DNA of 64,000 nt from JABSOG01 sp965277695 (GCA_965277695.1 CBDIDQ010000054.1:1-64000); one strand, 5' to 3'. Counted from the first letter of the stretch, positions 8,725-18,709 are shown. Program-made: numbers and translations. The notes: a model not told the origin generated them from the letters alone.

Positions 8725-11700
8725 ATGTTACGCCATCACTTTCAGCTTGCACTGTTACTATGCCTGCCGTTTTTATCATTTGCCGACAATCCTCATGGCT
8801 TAAGTGAGTCCCACTACCAATTCATTCATGGTGATTTTAACCATGACGGTCAAGAAGATACCTTCGCTCTCGCCCGTAAAAAGAACAAACATCACTACGT
8901 GGTTTTTGCTGATGGCAAACGACAAAAGATCAAAGCCAAAATCGGCGGTAAAGATTGGGATGCTGAGTCGTTTAGTGTTATCGCAGATAAAAACCTGATT
9001 CGACTGCGCAATGCCAAAGGTGGTATTGACGAGCATGAGATAGAAGTTGATAAAGACCCTTGTACGTCTGCTTGTGGTCATCAGAGCTACAACGTCAAAA
9101 CGGGTGAAACCAGCACAATTTATTCATTAACAGCTGTACCTGTAACACCTGTCTATTATCCCGGCACCCTCGGTGGTAACTACAAAGCGGTTTATACCAG
9201 TTATACCATCAGCCTGCCGAGCGTCTCCGGTGCAACCAGTTATCAATTATATGAAACTGCGCATAATTCCACTTCAACACCTGCTGATAGTAGCTATCAG
9301 CAGGTTTATACCGGTTCATTTACCACAGTTAATCGGGTCAGCACCAGCTCGGGTTATCGCTGGTTGCGTTATAAAGCCTGCAATTCGGGTGGTTGTTCAG
9401 GTTTAAGCCCGTGGCGACGACTGTATATTTATGGCACACCGAGCATTGTCAATAACCTCAGTGTTTCAGCACCGACGGTCAATGTTGGCGTTAATTTTAG
9501 CGTATCCTGGACACCTGCTGCGGGTGCGGTTGATGGTACCACTTATACCGTTTATCAAGCGTATAACGGTAATGAAAGCGCGGTGTATTCCGTGACGCGA
9601 AAGCATTGGAGTGAGAGTAGTTACAGTTACTCAACCGCGCAATATGTTGGTGGCAACTTTCGTTATCGAGTGCAAGCGTGTAGTCCTTCAGTAGGCTGTG
9701 GTAGTTCTGTTGTCGCTAATCAAACGGTGATAGCGCCCAATACGGCACCTGTAGCGAACACAGATTATGTGGTGATCAATGAAGACACGCCGACCTACAT
9801 CAATGTGCTCGGCAACGATACTGATATCGATGGCGATGCACTTTTATTAGATTTATACGGTGCACCGAGGCATGGCACTTTTAGCAACATCAACAATCAG
9901 GTCCGTTACGTGCCTTTTAGTAATTTCAACGGAGCTGATTCGTTCAGTTATCGGGTGCGCGATGGCAGCACGATTTCAGCACCAGCGGTTGTTTATGTCA
10001 CCGTTAATTCGGTTAACGATGCACCGACCGGTAACGTGGTTATTTCAGGTGTGTTGAGCGTCGGGCAAACGCTAACTGCCAGTCACACCTTGGCAGATGT
10101 CGAAGGGTTAGGCACCATCAGTTATCAATGGTACCGAAACGGTGCTGGTATTGCTGGCGCTATCGGCACAAGTTATTTACTCAATAATAATGATGCAGAT
10201 TCTACGCTCACCGTCACAGCCTCTTATCGCGATGGCGGTGGCACAATAGAAAGTGTCAGCAGTGCGGCAACGGCGATAATTAAAGCCGCAGTGCCCGGTT
10301 GGCAACAACTTGGACCAATTGAAGTGGCTGACACTACAGTTGATGAACCTAAATTAGACGCTGTGGATTTATTGGCTTCATCAGTGAGTGGCAGCGCGGG
10401 CGTTGCTGGCGGTCAAGCGAGCTATCGTATTCCAATAGCGCTGCCGCCCGGTCGTAACGGTGTTCAACCGTCAGTTTCACTCGGTTATAACTCTCAAAAT
10501 GGTAATGGTATTGTCGGCATAGGTTGGTCGCTGAATGCGGGTGGTGTGATTAGTCGATGCGCCCCGACCTATGCGCAAGATGGCTTTAGCCAATCAGTGA
10601 CCTTCACTAATAAAGATCGGTTTTGCCTCAATGGTCAACGCCTGATTCTGGTCGACGGGGTTTATCGCACCGAAATGGACAGCTTTGTTGTCGTCACCCC
10701 AACCCCTGATGGTTTCAGCGTCGCTCGACCGGATGGTTCTACCGCCACTTATGAAAGTGCTGATGTACTGGGCTGGAGACTGACTCAAGAATCTTGGTCT
10801 GGTGGTAAAAACACTATTGATTATGTCTACGAAGAAACCGATGCAGGCGAGCATTTATTATCTGCGATTCACTACACCGGCAGTGATGGAACTCAAGGTG
10901 ATCGTGCAGTTCAATTTGCTTATGAAGACAGAGCTGACGCCCGTGAAAGCTACATTACGGGTCGTAAAATTGTCAGCCGAAAACGCCTCAGTGCCATCAC
11001 AACCGTTATCGGTGAGCGCACCATCAGCAGTTATAAACTCGCTTACCAACAAAGCGGTGCAAGCCAGCGAAGTTTGCTAAATAGTGTGCAACGTTGTGGG
11101 GCCACGAACTGCACACCTGTCAGCTCTTTTGATTGGTCAGACAGTTTAAATTTTGCAGCAGCGACACCACTAAAATTCGGCGGCGTTGAGATTTACAAAA
11201 ACGTTAAAACCATCGAAAAAATCATGCCTTACGGCGATATCGACGGCAACGGCACGGCAGACTTCCCAGGTTATATGGTCAATGCAGCACAAGGTAAAAC
11301 AGGCACCAACACCTTAACAGTCAACGATTATTGCCGCCGTATTGCAACCACGCTAAATTACGATTGCCAACAAGCAGACATTAATTTAGATGGCAAAATC
11401 GACCCGTTCAACTATCAAAACGGTTATCTGAACGTTGATTATTCCGGCGATGCGCTCGGTTATGTTCAAACCAATATCGCCATTGCTGCCAAAGCAACAG
11501 GTGAAGACAGAGGCGATAGTATTCGGGCTTTGCAAGATATCAACGGCGATGGCTGGCCCGATGCGGTGGTTTACCGACATAACCCAGGTGACACGGCACA
11601 GCTTGAAATTTTCGTCCATTCGATGGATGGTTCAGCCCCTTTTGCCACTGCTGGCGTGATTGTTCATTCTTTCGATAGTGAAGTTGTTGGTGGTGAGAGA

Positions 11701-14700
11701 GTGTTGAAAGAAAACGCCACGTTCGCTGGGGATTTCGATGGTAATGGCTTGGCGGATTTAGTCATCACCCAAATGAATGGTCCCTTGCTTGCCGCCATGC
11801 CGATGGGTCAGCCTCGGACGATTAAACACAATCACAGCACACCTGAAACCCTTTCATTTGTTGATAGTCCAGCACCTGCTAGCCCAGTATATGACGGCAA
11901 TGGTCAATTCTCGTTTTTCAGCTATTTCATTGATATCAATGGCGACGGTTTAACCGATGTGCTCGGCTGGAAAGATCAACTGCTGTCGATTCGAATCAAC
12001 TTAGGCAATGGTAATTTCAAGGATTGGCAAGATCTCAGCGATACCACTTTACTCGCCAAATCATCAGTTGAAATCGATTTTGGCGGCGGCGATACAGAAT
12101 CGGTGAACTATCCAAAATACTTCGCCAGCTTGCAAAGTGTTGATATCAATAATGACGGTATAAACGAGTTGCTAGTGCCCGGCACACGCCTCATTACCGC
12201 CTGTAACGGCACCCGTTGTGGCGACGAAATTTACACCCGCTCAACCGGGGTAGTCGACGCCAAAAAGTACGATGATTCAATTTATCAATATGACGCGATC
12301 TCCTTCGAACTCCAAGATGATGGCACTTATCAAGCCACTAAATCCACCACCAATATTATTGCGCCTGCCACTGAACTGGCGTTTATTGACGCCTTTGGTG
12401 ATGGCAATCTCGATGTGATTTTCAACTACGGTCCCCGCACCAATAACAGCATCCAAAGCGACCCATTACTGGGCAACCATTACGGTGCATATATCGTCCG
12501 TAATTATGGCGCGGGCAGCGGGGCAACCACCAGTGATTACGCCGCAGTGGATTATCTTAAATCTGTTACCGACGGCGCAGGTAACCAAGCCCAATGGCAT
12601 TATCGACCACTTTCAAGCGGCGCTGATTTTTACCAAACCGACCATGATTACGAAGGTGGCGGCTACCTGCATTTCACCTCAAGCATGTACGCGGTGCAAT
12701 CGTTCAAACAAAGCGACGGTATTGGCGGCCTCAACGACACGCAATACACCTATGCAGGTGCGATGTATCACGTACAAGGCCGAGGCTTTACAGGCTTCCG
12801 CACTCTGACTGAAAAAGACGTTGCTCGAAATATCATCACCACCAGTACCTTTGAACAAAAATTCCCACGAGTTAGTCAGTTGCTCACCCAAACAAGCCAA
12901 ATCGGCGACACCACTATCGCCAGCCTAAGCAACACCTGGCTAGACAATCCTGAACACACCATCGCCAACGTTCACCATTGGCACACCAGCCAGTCGATTC
13001 AAAAACAATATGATTTAGCGGGCGTTGCACTATCAACCCAAACCATGGATTTCAGCAATATCGACAGCTGGGGCAATATCGGCAAAATCACCACTACTGT
13101 CGATACTCTCTCAACCACCATCAAAGAAATCGATTTCGCCCCCAGCGACTTAACCAGCCAATACAATTCGATCAAAACCACCACCGGCGAGCAATGGCAA
13201 TTACTCACCGTCGACAGCTGGGATGCCACTCACTTCAAACCGACCAAAACCAGCTTAACCGCCAGCGGCAGCGAATGCGCTCACATCAGTGAAAGCACCT
13301 TCAACAGCTACGGTTTAACCAGTTCAATCACCGAAACCGGACAAAACAGCGCCTGCGAAGATTTAACCGCTCGCCAAACCCTATTCAGCTACACCGACGA
13401 TGAATATTTGCCAAATAAAATCACCAATGCACAAAGCCATGCCACCAGTTTTGAGTATGATATGGGCTTTGGTGCTATCACCAAGCAAACCGACCCTAAT
13501 AGCATCGTCACAGCCACCTTACTCGATGAAATTGGCCGCCCATTATCAGTCACAACAACTGGCTTTCCAACCCAATACATTCGTTATTTAGTGGCTGATT
13601 CCAATTGGATGACCCGCACAACTCAGGCAGGCTCTCCGACTCAAGCGGTTTACACTGACAGTCTCGGTCGTAATGTACGCAGTGCAATCCAAGGCTTCGA
13701 CGGCACCTACGAATACGTCGACAAAATCTACGATAACCTCGGTCATCTCAGCAAAGAATCATTGCCTTATACGGTCACACCACACTACACCGAATTCGGC
13801 AATTTCGACGCCCTCGACCGTCCCGGCTGGCGCAAACTGCCTCACGGGTTACAGTCGACTTATAGCTATAAAGGTCTGGAAACTGAAATCAGCGTCGGCA
13901 GCGATAGCCGAAAAATGTCACGCACCTACGCCAGCCTCGGTTGGTTGCTTAAAACGACTGATGCGAAGGAAGGCAACAATGAATTCACCTATGATGATGC
14001 AGGTCGACCGCTCACCATTAAAGACGCCAACAGCAATACCATCACCGCCAGCTACAACGGTTTCGGCCATAAAACCCAAGTCGACGACCCCAATCAAGGC
14101 ATCACCACATTCACCTACAACACCTTCGGCGAGTTAGAAAGCCAAACCGCCAGCGGTGTCACTCAAACCTTCACCCGTGATTTACTGGGACGAATCACGA
14201 AAAAGGACACCGCTACATACACCTGGGACACCCTCAAACAAGGCTTGTTAACTAGTGAAACCGATCAAGGCATCACCCGAGCATATGCCTATAATGACTC
14301 ACTGCAACTGAGCCAATTATCAGTCACCGTCGATGGTGTCACCCGCACCATCAAACACCAATACGATAGTGTTCTCGGTCGCCCGAAAGCCTTGGAATAT
14401 CCCAATGGTTTAACGCTGAAATACAGCTACAACGCCCAAGGTTATCTGAGCAAAACCAGCAACGCCAATTCAAATTATATCTATCGCGAAGTGACAGCCA
14501 TTGACGCACAAGGCCATATAACAGGCGCGACACTAGCCAATAATTTGATGTCGCAGAGCAGCAGCTTTAACGAAAACTCTGGCACCATGAGCACCACTTC
14601 AGTCACGAAAGGATTAACCCAGCTGCATGGTCATACTTACTCGAATTATGATGAATACCTAAATATCAAAACAGAAGTCAACGCACTGACAGGTTTAGCC

Positions 14701-16359
14701 AAAACGTATAATTACGACAATCTCAACCGCCTGACAACCTACACCGCCAGTAACACTTCGCCCGCATTCAGTCTCTCAGTGAACTATGCTCATGATGCCG
14801 TCGGCAACCTGCTAAAGAAAACCGATTACAGCGCAAATAAAGACAGTGCTTATCAATATTGCACAGGCACTAACGCCCTATGCATACTAGAAAAGGCCAG
14901 TGGTCAAATCGTCAATTTCAATTACGATGGCCGAGGAAATCTAATCAATGGCGATGGATTAGCCTTAACTTACAACGCCTTAAACAAACCCCTAACCATC
15001 ACAGGTCGCAACACCACCACCCAATTCACCTATGGCAGCGACAATGCTAGAGCCAAACAAACACGAACGATTAGTGGCCAAACGAGTACCACCTATTACA
15101 TCGATAAGCTATTTGAAACCGACAACGACGGCAGCTGGCGAGCCTATATCGACGATATCGCCGTCCTCAGCTGGACGCCTGAGCAAAAACACAAGCTACT
15201 CTACACTCTGCGTGACAGACTGGGCAGCGCCACCACTTTGGTTAACCATGATGGCCAGGTGACCAGCCGCCGTTACTTCGACCCTTTCGGCAGAACCTCA
15301 TCCGCTGATGCTAGCAACAGCCAATTCACTGATTTATCAATCACTAACCGCTATCGTCGAGGCTTCACCGACCACGAACATTTGAATGAACAACAGTTGA
15401 TCCACATGAATGGACGCGCGTATGATTACAACCTCGGCAGGTTTTTGAGTGTAGATCCATTCATTCAAGCGCCGAGCAGCACCCAGAGCATTAACCCTTA
15501 TTCGTACATTATGAATAACCCGTTGGCGGGGACTGATCCAACCGGGTATATGGGCAAGTGTGATCAGAATTCGACTTGCCAGATGCAATCGTTTTTTAGT
15601 TCGACGGGCAGTGGCGGTTCGAGTTTAATTGGTAATCTGATGGGCCGATTGAAAACTACGCTGAGCAATGGGCATGATACCAAACAGACAAAGCAGACGA
15701 AAAAGGTTAACGCTGCGGCTGAGGTTAAATCTCCGGTGGCGGTTGCTCAGGCGAGTGTTACCAGTGATGGTTATTTTGACGGTGGTGAGATAGCGCAAAA
15801 CTGCCAACACTGCCGCTTTATCAGCGGCAATGAAGGTGCTGGCGGTGGTTCTGTTCCAGGGTTGACGCATCATGAAAAAATGCAGGCTGCGGAGGAAGGC
15901 AGTGAAGATGCTTTAACAGTCATGATGGCTTTAGCTCCGGTTCCTTCGCTTGGTAAGTTGAAGGTTGTCAAGAAAACGCTTGAGGGCTTAGCAAAGCTTA
16001 GGGTCGTAAAGGGGGCTATTGCAGGGGCTGAAAAAGCAATCATAGATTCCAGAAAAATCACTGAATATGTACTAAATCTGTCCCATCCTAAAGGAGGCGA
16101 TAAAGCTAGAGTCTTCAATTCAGTACTTGGTATTACCGTTGAAAATTCAGGTGTTTTGACTAACCAACTCCTTAAAGGAGTTATGCGAAATTCCGGAATA
16201 CTTAAGGGAACAACAAAATACGGGACTCAATATCAGGTTGTAATTCCTGTTATAGGACCAAAAGGCGTCGCCAATGTTACTACTGGCTGGATAGTCAGAA
16301 CAGGGGAAAGCTCTCCTAGATTAACATCGGCATACATTAATACTAAAAAGGCATTTTAA
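8725..16359 (+). CDS. Giant SpvB/FG-GAP/RHS polymorphic toxin with DUF6883-like C-terminal tip
   Basis: This is a 2544-aa secreted protein with a signal peptide (LLLCLPFLSFA). In order it has an EF/FG-GAP-like DFNHDGQEDTF (about 33), two Fn3-like domains (about 145-330), an Ig-like domain (VANTDYVVINEDTPTYINVL, about 345-430), a second Ig-like domain (to about 520), an SpvB N-terminal domain (GGQASYRIPIALPPGRNGVQ, about 555-800), and six FG-GAP/VCBS repeats (DIDGNG, DINGDG, DFDGNG; about 835-1240). RHS/YD repeats (about 1390-2150) and the RHS core with NPYSYIMNNPL and DPTGY (to about 2275) follow. The variable tip after the core ends in TEYVLNLSHPKGGDKARVF...YGTQYQVV...GWIVRTGESSPRLTSAYI, which I match to DUF6883-type toxin domains. 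The RHS shell normally encloses and self-cleaves the tip. A probable immunity gene follows after one base. Confidence 0.9.
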   Translation: MLRHHFQLALLLCLPFLSFADNPHGLSESHYQFIHGDFNHDGQEDTFALARKKNKHHYVVFADGKRQKIKAKIGGKDWDAESFSVIADKNLIRLRNAKGGIDEHEIEVDKDPCTSACGHQSYNVKTGETSTIYSLTAVPVTPVYYPGTLGGNYKAVYTSYTISLPSVSGATSYQLYETAHNSTSTPADSSYQQVYTGSFTTVNRVSTSSGYRWLRYKACNSGGCSGLSPWRRLYIYGTPSIVNNLSVSAPTVNVGVNFSVSWTPAAGAVDGTTYTVYQAYNGNESAVYSVTRKHWSESSYSYSTAQYVGGNFRYRVQACSPSVGCGSSVVANQTVIAPNTAPVANTDYVVINEDTPTYINVLGNDTDIDGDALLLDLYGAPRHGTFSNINNQVRYVPFSNFNGADSFSYRVRDGSTISAPAVVYVTVNSVNDAPTGNVVISGVLSVGQTLTASHTLADVEGLGTISYQWYRNGAGIAGAIGTSYLLNNNDADSTLTVTASYRDGGGTIESVSSAATAIIKAAVPGWQQLGPIEVADTTVDEPKLDAVDLLASSVSGSAGVAGGQASYRIPIALPPGRNGVQPSVSLGYNSQNGNGIVGIGWSLNAGGVISRCAPTYAQDGFSQSVTFTNKDRFCLNGQRLILVDGVYRTEMDSFVVVTPTPDGFSVARPDGSTATYESADVLGWRLTQESWSGGKNTIDYVYEETDAGEHLLSAIHYTGSDGTQGDRAVQFAYEDRADARESYITGRKIVSRKRLSAITTVIGERTISSYKLAYQQSGASQRSLLNSVQRCGATNCTPVSSFDWSDSLNFAAATPLKFGGVEIYKNVKTIEKIMPYGDIDGNGTADFPGYMVNAAQGKTGTNTLTVNDYCRRIATTLNYDCQQADINLDGKIDPFNYQNGYLNVDYSGDALGYVQTNIAIAAKATGEDRGDSIRALQDINGDGWPDAVVYRHNPGDTAQLEIFVHSMDGSAPFATAGVIVHSFDSEVVGGERVLKENATFAGDFDGNGLADLVITQMNGPLLAAMPMGQPRTIKHNHSTPETLSFVDSPAPASPVYDGNGQFSFFSYFIDINGDGLTDVLGWKDQLLSIRINLGNGNFKDWQDLSDTTLLAKSSVEIDFGGGDTESVNYPKYFASLQSVDINNDGINELLVPGTRLITACNGTRCGDEIYTRSTGVVDAKKYDDSIYQYDAISFELQDDGTYQATKSTTNIIAPATELAFIDAFGDGNLDVIFNYGPRTNNSIQSDPLLGNHYGAYIVRNYGAGSGATTSDYAAVDYLKSVTDGAGNQAQWHYRPLSSGADFYQTDHDYEGGGYLHFTSSMYAVQSFKQSDGIGGLNDTQYTYAGAMYHVQGRGFTGFRTLTEKDVARNIITTSTFEQKFPRVSQLLTQTSQIGDTTIASLSNTWLDNPEHTIANVHHWHTSQSIQKQYDLAGVALSTQTMDFSNIDSWGNIGKITTTVDTLSTTIKEIDFAPSDLTSQYNSIKTTTGEQWQLLTVDSWDATHFKPTKTSLTASGSECAHISESTFNSYGLTSSITETGQNSACEDLTARQTLFSYTDDEYLPNKITNAQSHATSFEYDMGFGAITKQTDPNSIVTATLLDEIGRPLSVTTTGFPTQYIRYLVADSNWMTRTTQAGSPTQAVYTDSLGRNVRSAIQGFDGTYEYVDKIYDNLGHLSKESLPYTVTPHYTEFGNFDALDRPGWRKLPHGLQSTYSYKGLETEISVGSDSRKMSRTYASLGWLLKTTDAKEGNNEFTYDDAGRPLTIKDANSNTITASYNGFGHKTQVDDPNQGITTFTYNTFGELESQTASGVTQTFTRDLLGRITKKDTATYTWDTLKQGLLTSETDQGITRAYAYNDSLQLSQLSVTVDGVTRTIKHQYDSVLGRPKALEYPNGLTLKYSYNAQGYLSKTSNANSNYIYREVTAIDAQGHITGATLANNLMSQSSSFNENSGTMSTTSVTKGLTQLHGHTYSNYDEYLNIKTEVNALTGLAKTYNYDNLNRLTTYTASNTSPAFSLSVNYAHDAVGNLLKKTDYSANKDSAYQYCTGTNALCILEKASGQIVNFNYDGRGNLINGDGLALTYNALNKPLTITGRNTTTQFTYGSDNARAKQTRTISGQTSTTYYIDKLFETDNDGSWRAYIDDIAVLSWTPEQKHKLLYTLRDRLGSATTLVNHDGQVTSRRYFDPFGRTSSADASNSQFTDLSITNRYRRGFTDHEHLNEQQLIHMNGRAYDYNLGRFLSVDPFIQAPSSTQSINPYSYIMNNPLAGTDPTGYMGKCDQNSTCQMQSFFSSTGSGGSSLIGNLMGRLKTTLSNGHDTKQTKQTKKVNAAAEVKSPVAVAQASVTSDGYFDGGEIAQNCQHCRFISGNEGAGGGSVPGLTHHEKMQAAEEGSEDALTVMMALAPVPSLGKLKVVKKTLEGLAKLRVVKGAIAGAEKAIIDSRKITEYVLNLSHPKGGDKARVFNSVLGITVENSGVLTNQLLKGVMRNSGILKGTTKYGTQYQVVIPVIGPKGVANVTTGWIVRTGESSPRLTSAYINTKKAF

Positions 16360-16360
16360 G

Positions 16361-16564
16361 TTGAAATTATTTGATGTGGTAGTGATTAAGGGAGAGCACC
16401 CAGAGTATGGTGTTACTGCTGGTACTTTAGGTGTTATTGTTGAAATATTGAACTTACCCAATAAAGCATATTTGGTTGAAGTTACAAACGAAGAAGGGGA
16501 TACTATCGTAGAATTCCCTTTTGAGGGAGATGAGTTGGTAATTGAAGTGATGAATCGAGGTTAG
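16361..16564 (+). CDS. DUF4926-like immunity protein for the main RHS tip
   Basis: This is a 67-aa protein starting with TTG one base after the RHS stop codon; AAAAGG lies 9 bases upstream, inside the RHS gene. The sequence KLFDVVVIKGEHPEYGVTAG then GTLGVIVEIL and AYLVEVTNEEGDTI fits the DUF4926 pattern of small beta-barrel proteins. DUF4926 genes are commonly placed directly after DUF6883-type toxin genes, so the pair is consistent with effector and immunity. It should act in the cytoplasm by binding the toxin domain. Confidence 0.75.
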   Translation: MKLFDVVVIKGEHPEYGVTAGTLGVIVEILNLPNKAYLVEVTNEEGDTIVEFPFEGDELVIEVMNRG

Positions 16565-16566
16565 AA

Positions 16567-16740
16567 ATGACAATTGAGTTTAAGCAAGAAGGTAACTATG
16601 TAACTGTTTATAAATACGGAAAGCTATGTGAAAAGATTGAGCTTGTAAAAAGCGGGCTGAACCCATCACTGGAATGGGATGGTAAGGGTCATAAGAGGGG
16701 TCAAGTCAGTTGTTTAATGAGACTTTTCCTAACACATTGA
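16567..16740 (+). CDS. Truncated small ORF running into a repeat element
   Basis: ATG 16567 follows the immunity stop by 2 bases and opens a 57-aa frame. The first about 42 residues (TIEFKQEGNYVTVYKYGKLC, then EKIELVKSGLNPSLEWDGKG) look like a real small beta-rich protein. The rest is encoded by the left end of the 157-bp repeat element that starts at 16694. I infer that a second immunity-type gene was cut by the element. No family is recognised. Confidence 0.45.
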   Translation: MTIEFKQEGNYVTVYKYGKLCEKIELVKSGLNPSLEWDGKGHKRGQVSCLMRLFLTH

Positions 16741-16850
16741 ATAATAAGTGCTTTAATTTATCACCGTGTTAAAAAATTATAATTAAGGAACTGTACGGTT
16801 ATAACCAAGTAATTTACAAAGTCTTCTTAAATAATTGCTTTGGTCCTTTT
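16694..16850. mobile_element. 157-bp inverted-repeat (MITE-like) element, copy A
   Basis: The left end AGAGGGGTCAAGTCAGTTG and the right end, in reverse complement AAAAGGACCAAAGCAATTAT, form imperfect terminal inverted repeats. The whole 157 bp aligns without gaps to copy B at 18816-18972, with strongest identity from about 16741 rightwards (AATAATAAGTGCTTTAA onwards). It has no coding capacity. It ends exactly where homology to the RHS core begins (TAGATCCAAAC). Non-autonomous transposition by a transposase elsewhere in the genome is inferred. Confidence 0.7.
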
Positions 16851-16853
16851 TAG

Positions 16854-16996
16854 ATCCAAACAAATACGAACGATTAGTGGCCAAACAAGTACCACGTATT
16901 ACTTCAATAAGCTGTTTGAAGCAGATAATGACGGCAGTTGACGGGCCTATATCGACGATATCGCAGTCTTGAGAGAAGCATAAACTACTTTACACC
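16854..16996 (+). pseudogene. Broken 5' part of displaced RHS core, cassette 2
   Basis: This stretch aligns to the RHS gene from about 15046 onwards (CGAACGATTAGTGGCCAAA). The Trp codon of GSWRAY has become TGA, and the segment encoding LSWTPE is partly deleted, shifting the frame. The upstream part of the cassette therefore cannot be translated as RHS protein; the intact frame resumes at 16997. Confidence 0.75.
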
Positions 16997-18250
16997 TTGC
17001 GTGATCGACTCGGAAGCGCAACCACACTAGTCAACCACGACGCTCAAATCACCAGCCGCCGCTACTTCGACCCTTTCGGCAGAAGCTCATCCGCCAGCAA
17101 CAGCCAATTCACTGATTTATCAATCACTAACCGCTACCGCCGAGGTTTTACTGATCACGAACATTTGAATGAACAACAGTTGATCCACATGAATGGACGC
17201 GCGTATGATTACAACCTCGGCAGGTTCTTGAGTGTTGATCCGTTCATTCAAGCACCGAGCAGCACCCAGAGCATTAACCCGTATTCGTACATTATGAACA
17301 ATCCGCTGGCTGGGACTGACCCGACGGGGTATCGTGCCCAACTCAGAGATGATTTTATCGGTGATGTTGCTGGGTTATCCGGTGGTGTTTTCCAAACTAC
17401 GTCACTTTCAGCAGGTTCTAATAATGGATCGTCTCCAACTAAAAACAACGCTTCATCAAGTACGAACCCTAGTACAAGTGCTGATATAGGTTCTCAGGCT
17501 GGTATTGCTGGAGACAATGGAGGTCCTACCGGTTCTCACAACCTTGGGATCGAAACGGTTAATGGTAAACGTTTTTCAGTAACCGCAACGTTTGGGAGCA
17601 GTGGAGGCGCAGGAAGCATCGGTGGAATAGCGTTAGGAGGTGGTGCAACGGCGATGGCAGGGAGACAGATTGTGGCGGGTGGTTCGGGTAACTTAGTCAG
17701 TGGGCTTAAGTTCATTGGCGGGATGGGACTTAGGTTGCTTTCAAATGTTGCTGGCATAGTAATTCCGACTAATACAACTCATCTTGCTGATGGCATCCCT
17801 GCTGGTGAACTAAGCGCTGCAATGCATGCCGAGAACAGAGATACTCAGCAAAAAGAAATGGGCAGGCAGTTGGGGTTAGCTATTAATGCGGCACACGCTA
17901 GAAATGAAAATTTTATCACCATCTTTAGAACCGCATCCCCGGTTGAATCTGCTGATATACGCAACTCAACCGTGTTTAGGTATGGACCAAGCAGTTTCCC
18001 TAAACAATTTACCTTAAACTATGCGGATGCTGCGGCGTTTCAACAGGTGCTACCGGTGCTTGAGGGGAGTTATGCGCCATACAGCATATTTTCTGCCCGT
18101 ATCTCAACAAGAGTAGCAGCCAAGCTTTATCCAAACACCGATTCAGTAAACAATAGAACATTTTTGTACTTGACTGCATCGTCTCCATCACAATTAAATC
18201 AAGTTAATACTAGCGCAAAAAGTTATGGCGGAATTCAGGAGTTAAGGTAA
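16997..18250 (+). CDS. Displaced RHS core with unrecognised toxin tip (orphan cassette 2)
   Basis: A 417-aa open frame begins at a TTG inside RHS-core sequence (RDRLGSATTLVNHDAQITS) and retains RYFDPFGR and DPTGY through residue about 112, nearly identical to the main gene. After the core it carries a Gly/Ser-rich linker (about 113-210), a small hydrophobic glycine-rich stretch, and a C-terminal domain (about 270-417). That domain contains FITIFRTASPVESADI and FPKQFTLNYADAAAFQ. The R...S...K-F-x-L-x-x-x-D-A spacing is reminiscent of ADP-ribosyltransferase folds, but I do not claim a family. There is no signal peptide or shell, so it is probably a silent tip that can be swapped into the main gene by recombination across the core. 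Confidence 0.7.
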   Translation: MRDRLGSATTLVNHDAQITSRRYFDPFGRSSSASNSQFTDLSITNRYRRGFTDHEHLNEQQLIHMNGRAYDYNLGRFLSVDPFIQAPSSTQSINPYSYIMNNPLAGTDPTGYRAQLRDDFIGDVAGLSGGVFQTTSLSAGSNNGSSPTKNNASSSTNPSTSADIGSQAGIAGDNGGPTGSHNLGIETVNGKRFSVTATFGSSGGAGSIGGIALGGGATAMAGRQIVAGGSGNLVSGLKFIGGMGLRLLSNVAGIVIPTNTTHLADGIPAGELSAAMHAENRDTQQKEMGRQLGLAINAAHARNENFITIFRTASPVESADIRNSTVFRYGPSSFPKQFTLNYADAAAFQQVLPVLEGSYAPYSIFSARISTRVAAKLYPNTDSVNNRTFLYLTASSPSQLNQVNTSAKSYGGIQELR

Positions 18251-18573
18251 TGCAAAATACAATAAAGAAAATGGTAACTGATGTCAAAATCAAACATTTA
18301 AGCTATGATGCTGGTGAAAATCAATACAAGCTAGTAAATGACACAAGATTCTCTGTAAGATTTAAAGGAAAAAGCAGTATTGGTATGTTGTCGCACCTGA
18401 GGCCGAGCGAAATCCTATGTGGACAATCTGGTGTTGGACGTTTAACCGTCATTTCTCCAGAGGTGTTAGGTGATGATTTTTTAAGTGGAGGTTTCGTGGA
18501 TATTGAGCTAGCTGGCATTGTCGTTGCGGAATGTGAGTTTAAAGATTATACCATAGAGGTAATTAATCTTTAA
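18250..18573 (+). CDS. Putative immunity protein for cassette 2
   Basis: This is a 107-aa protein whose ATG shares one base with the stop codon of the orphan toxin tip, the coupling expected for toxin and immunity genes. The sequence is beta-rich (YKLVNDTRFSVRFKG, GRLTVISPEV, GFVDIELAGIVVAECEF) with no signal peptide. The pattern faintly resembles EF-Tu-barrel-like immunity proteins. Family is not recognised; the role is inferred from position. Confidence 0.6.
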   Translation: MQNTIKKMVTDVKIKHLSYDAGENQYKLVNDTRFSVRFKGKSSIGMLSHLRPSEILCGQSGVGRLTVISPEVLGDDFLSGGFVDIELAGIVVAECEFKDYTIEVINL

Positions 18574-18630
18574 TGGGAAAAACCAGAGACGTTAGATAGG
18601 ACAGTGGATCCAGCGGGTTGGCCAAGAGCA

Positions 18631-18709
18631 AAATCAAGGTCAAAAGTAGAGCAAGATCAAGGTCAGAAGCAAAGACAAGATCAAGGTCAAAAGCAGAGCA
18701 AGATCAAGG
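18631..18709 (+). repeat. Degenerate 23-24-bp tandem repeat
   Basis: About three and a half copies of a unit like AGATCAAGGTCAAAAGCAG plus AGCA lie between the cassette-2 immunity gene and element copy B. The open frame across it (a Q/K-rich peptide) is a by-product of the repeat. The surrounding 18574-18815 region holds no other gene. Confidence 0.7.

Noticed and set aside
13673..14137. 154-aa open frame inside the RHS gene in another frame
   Set aside because: It is a Ser/Thr/Pro-rich shadow of the repetitive RHS coding sequence, with no ribosome binding site and no domain.
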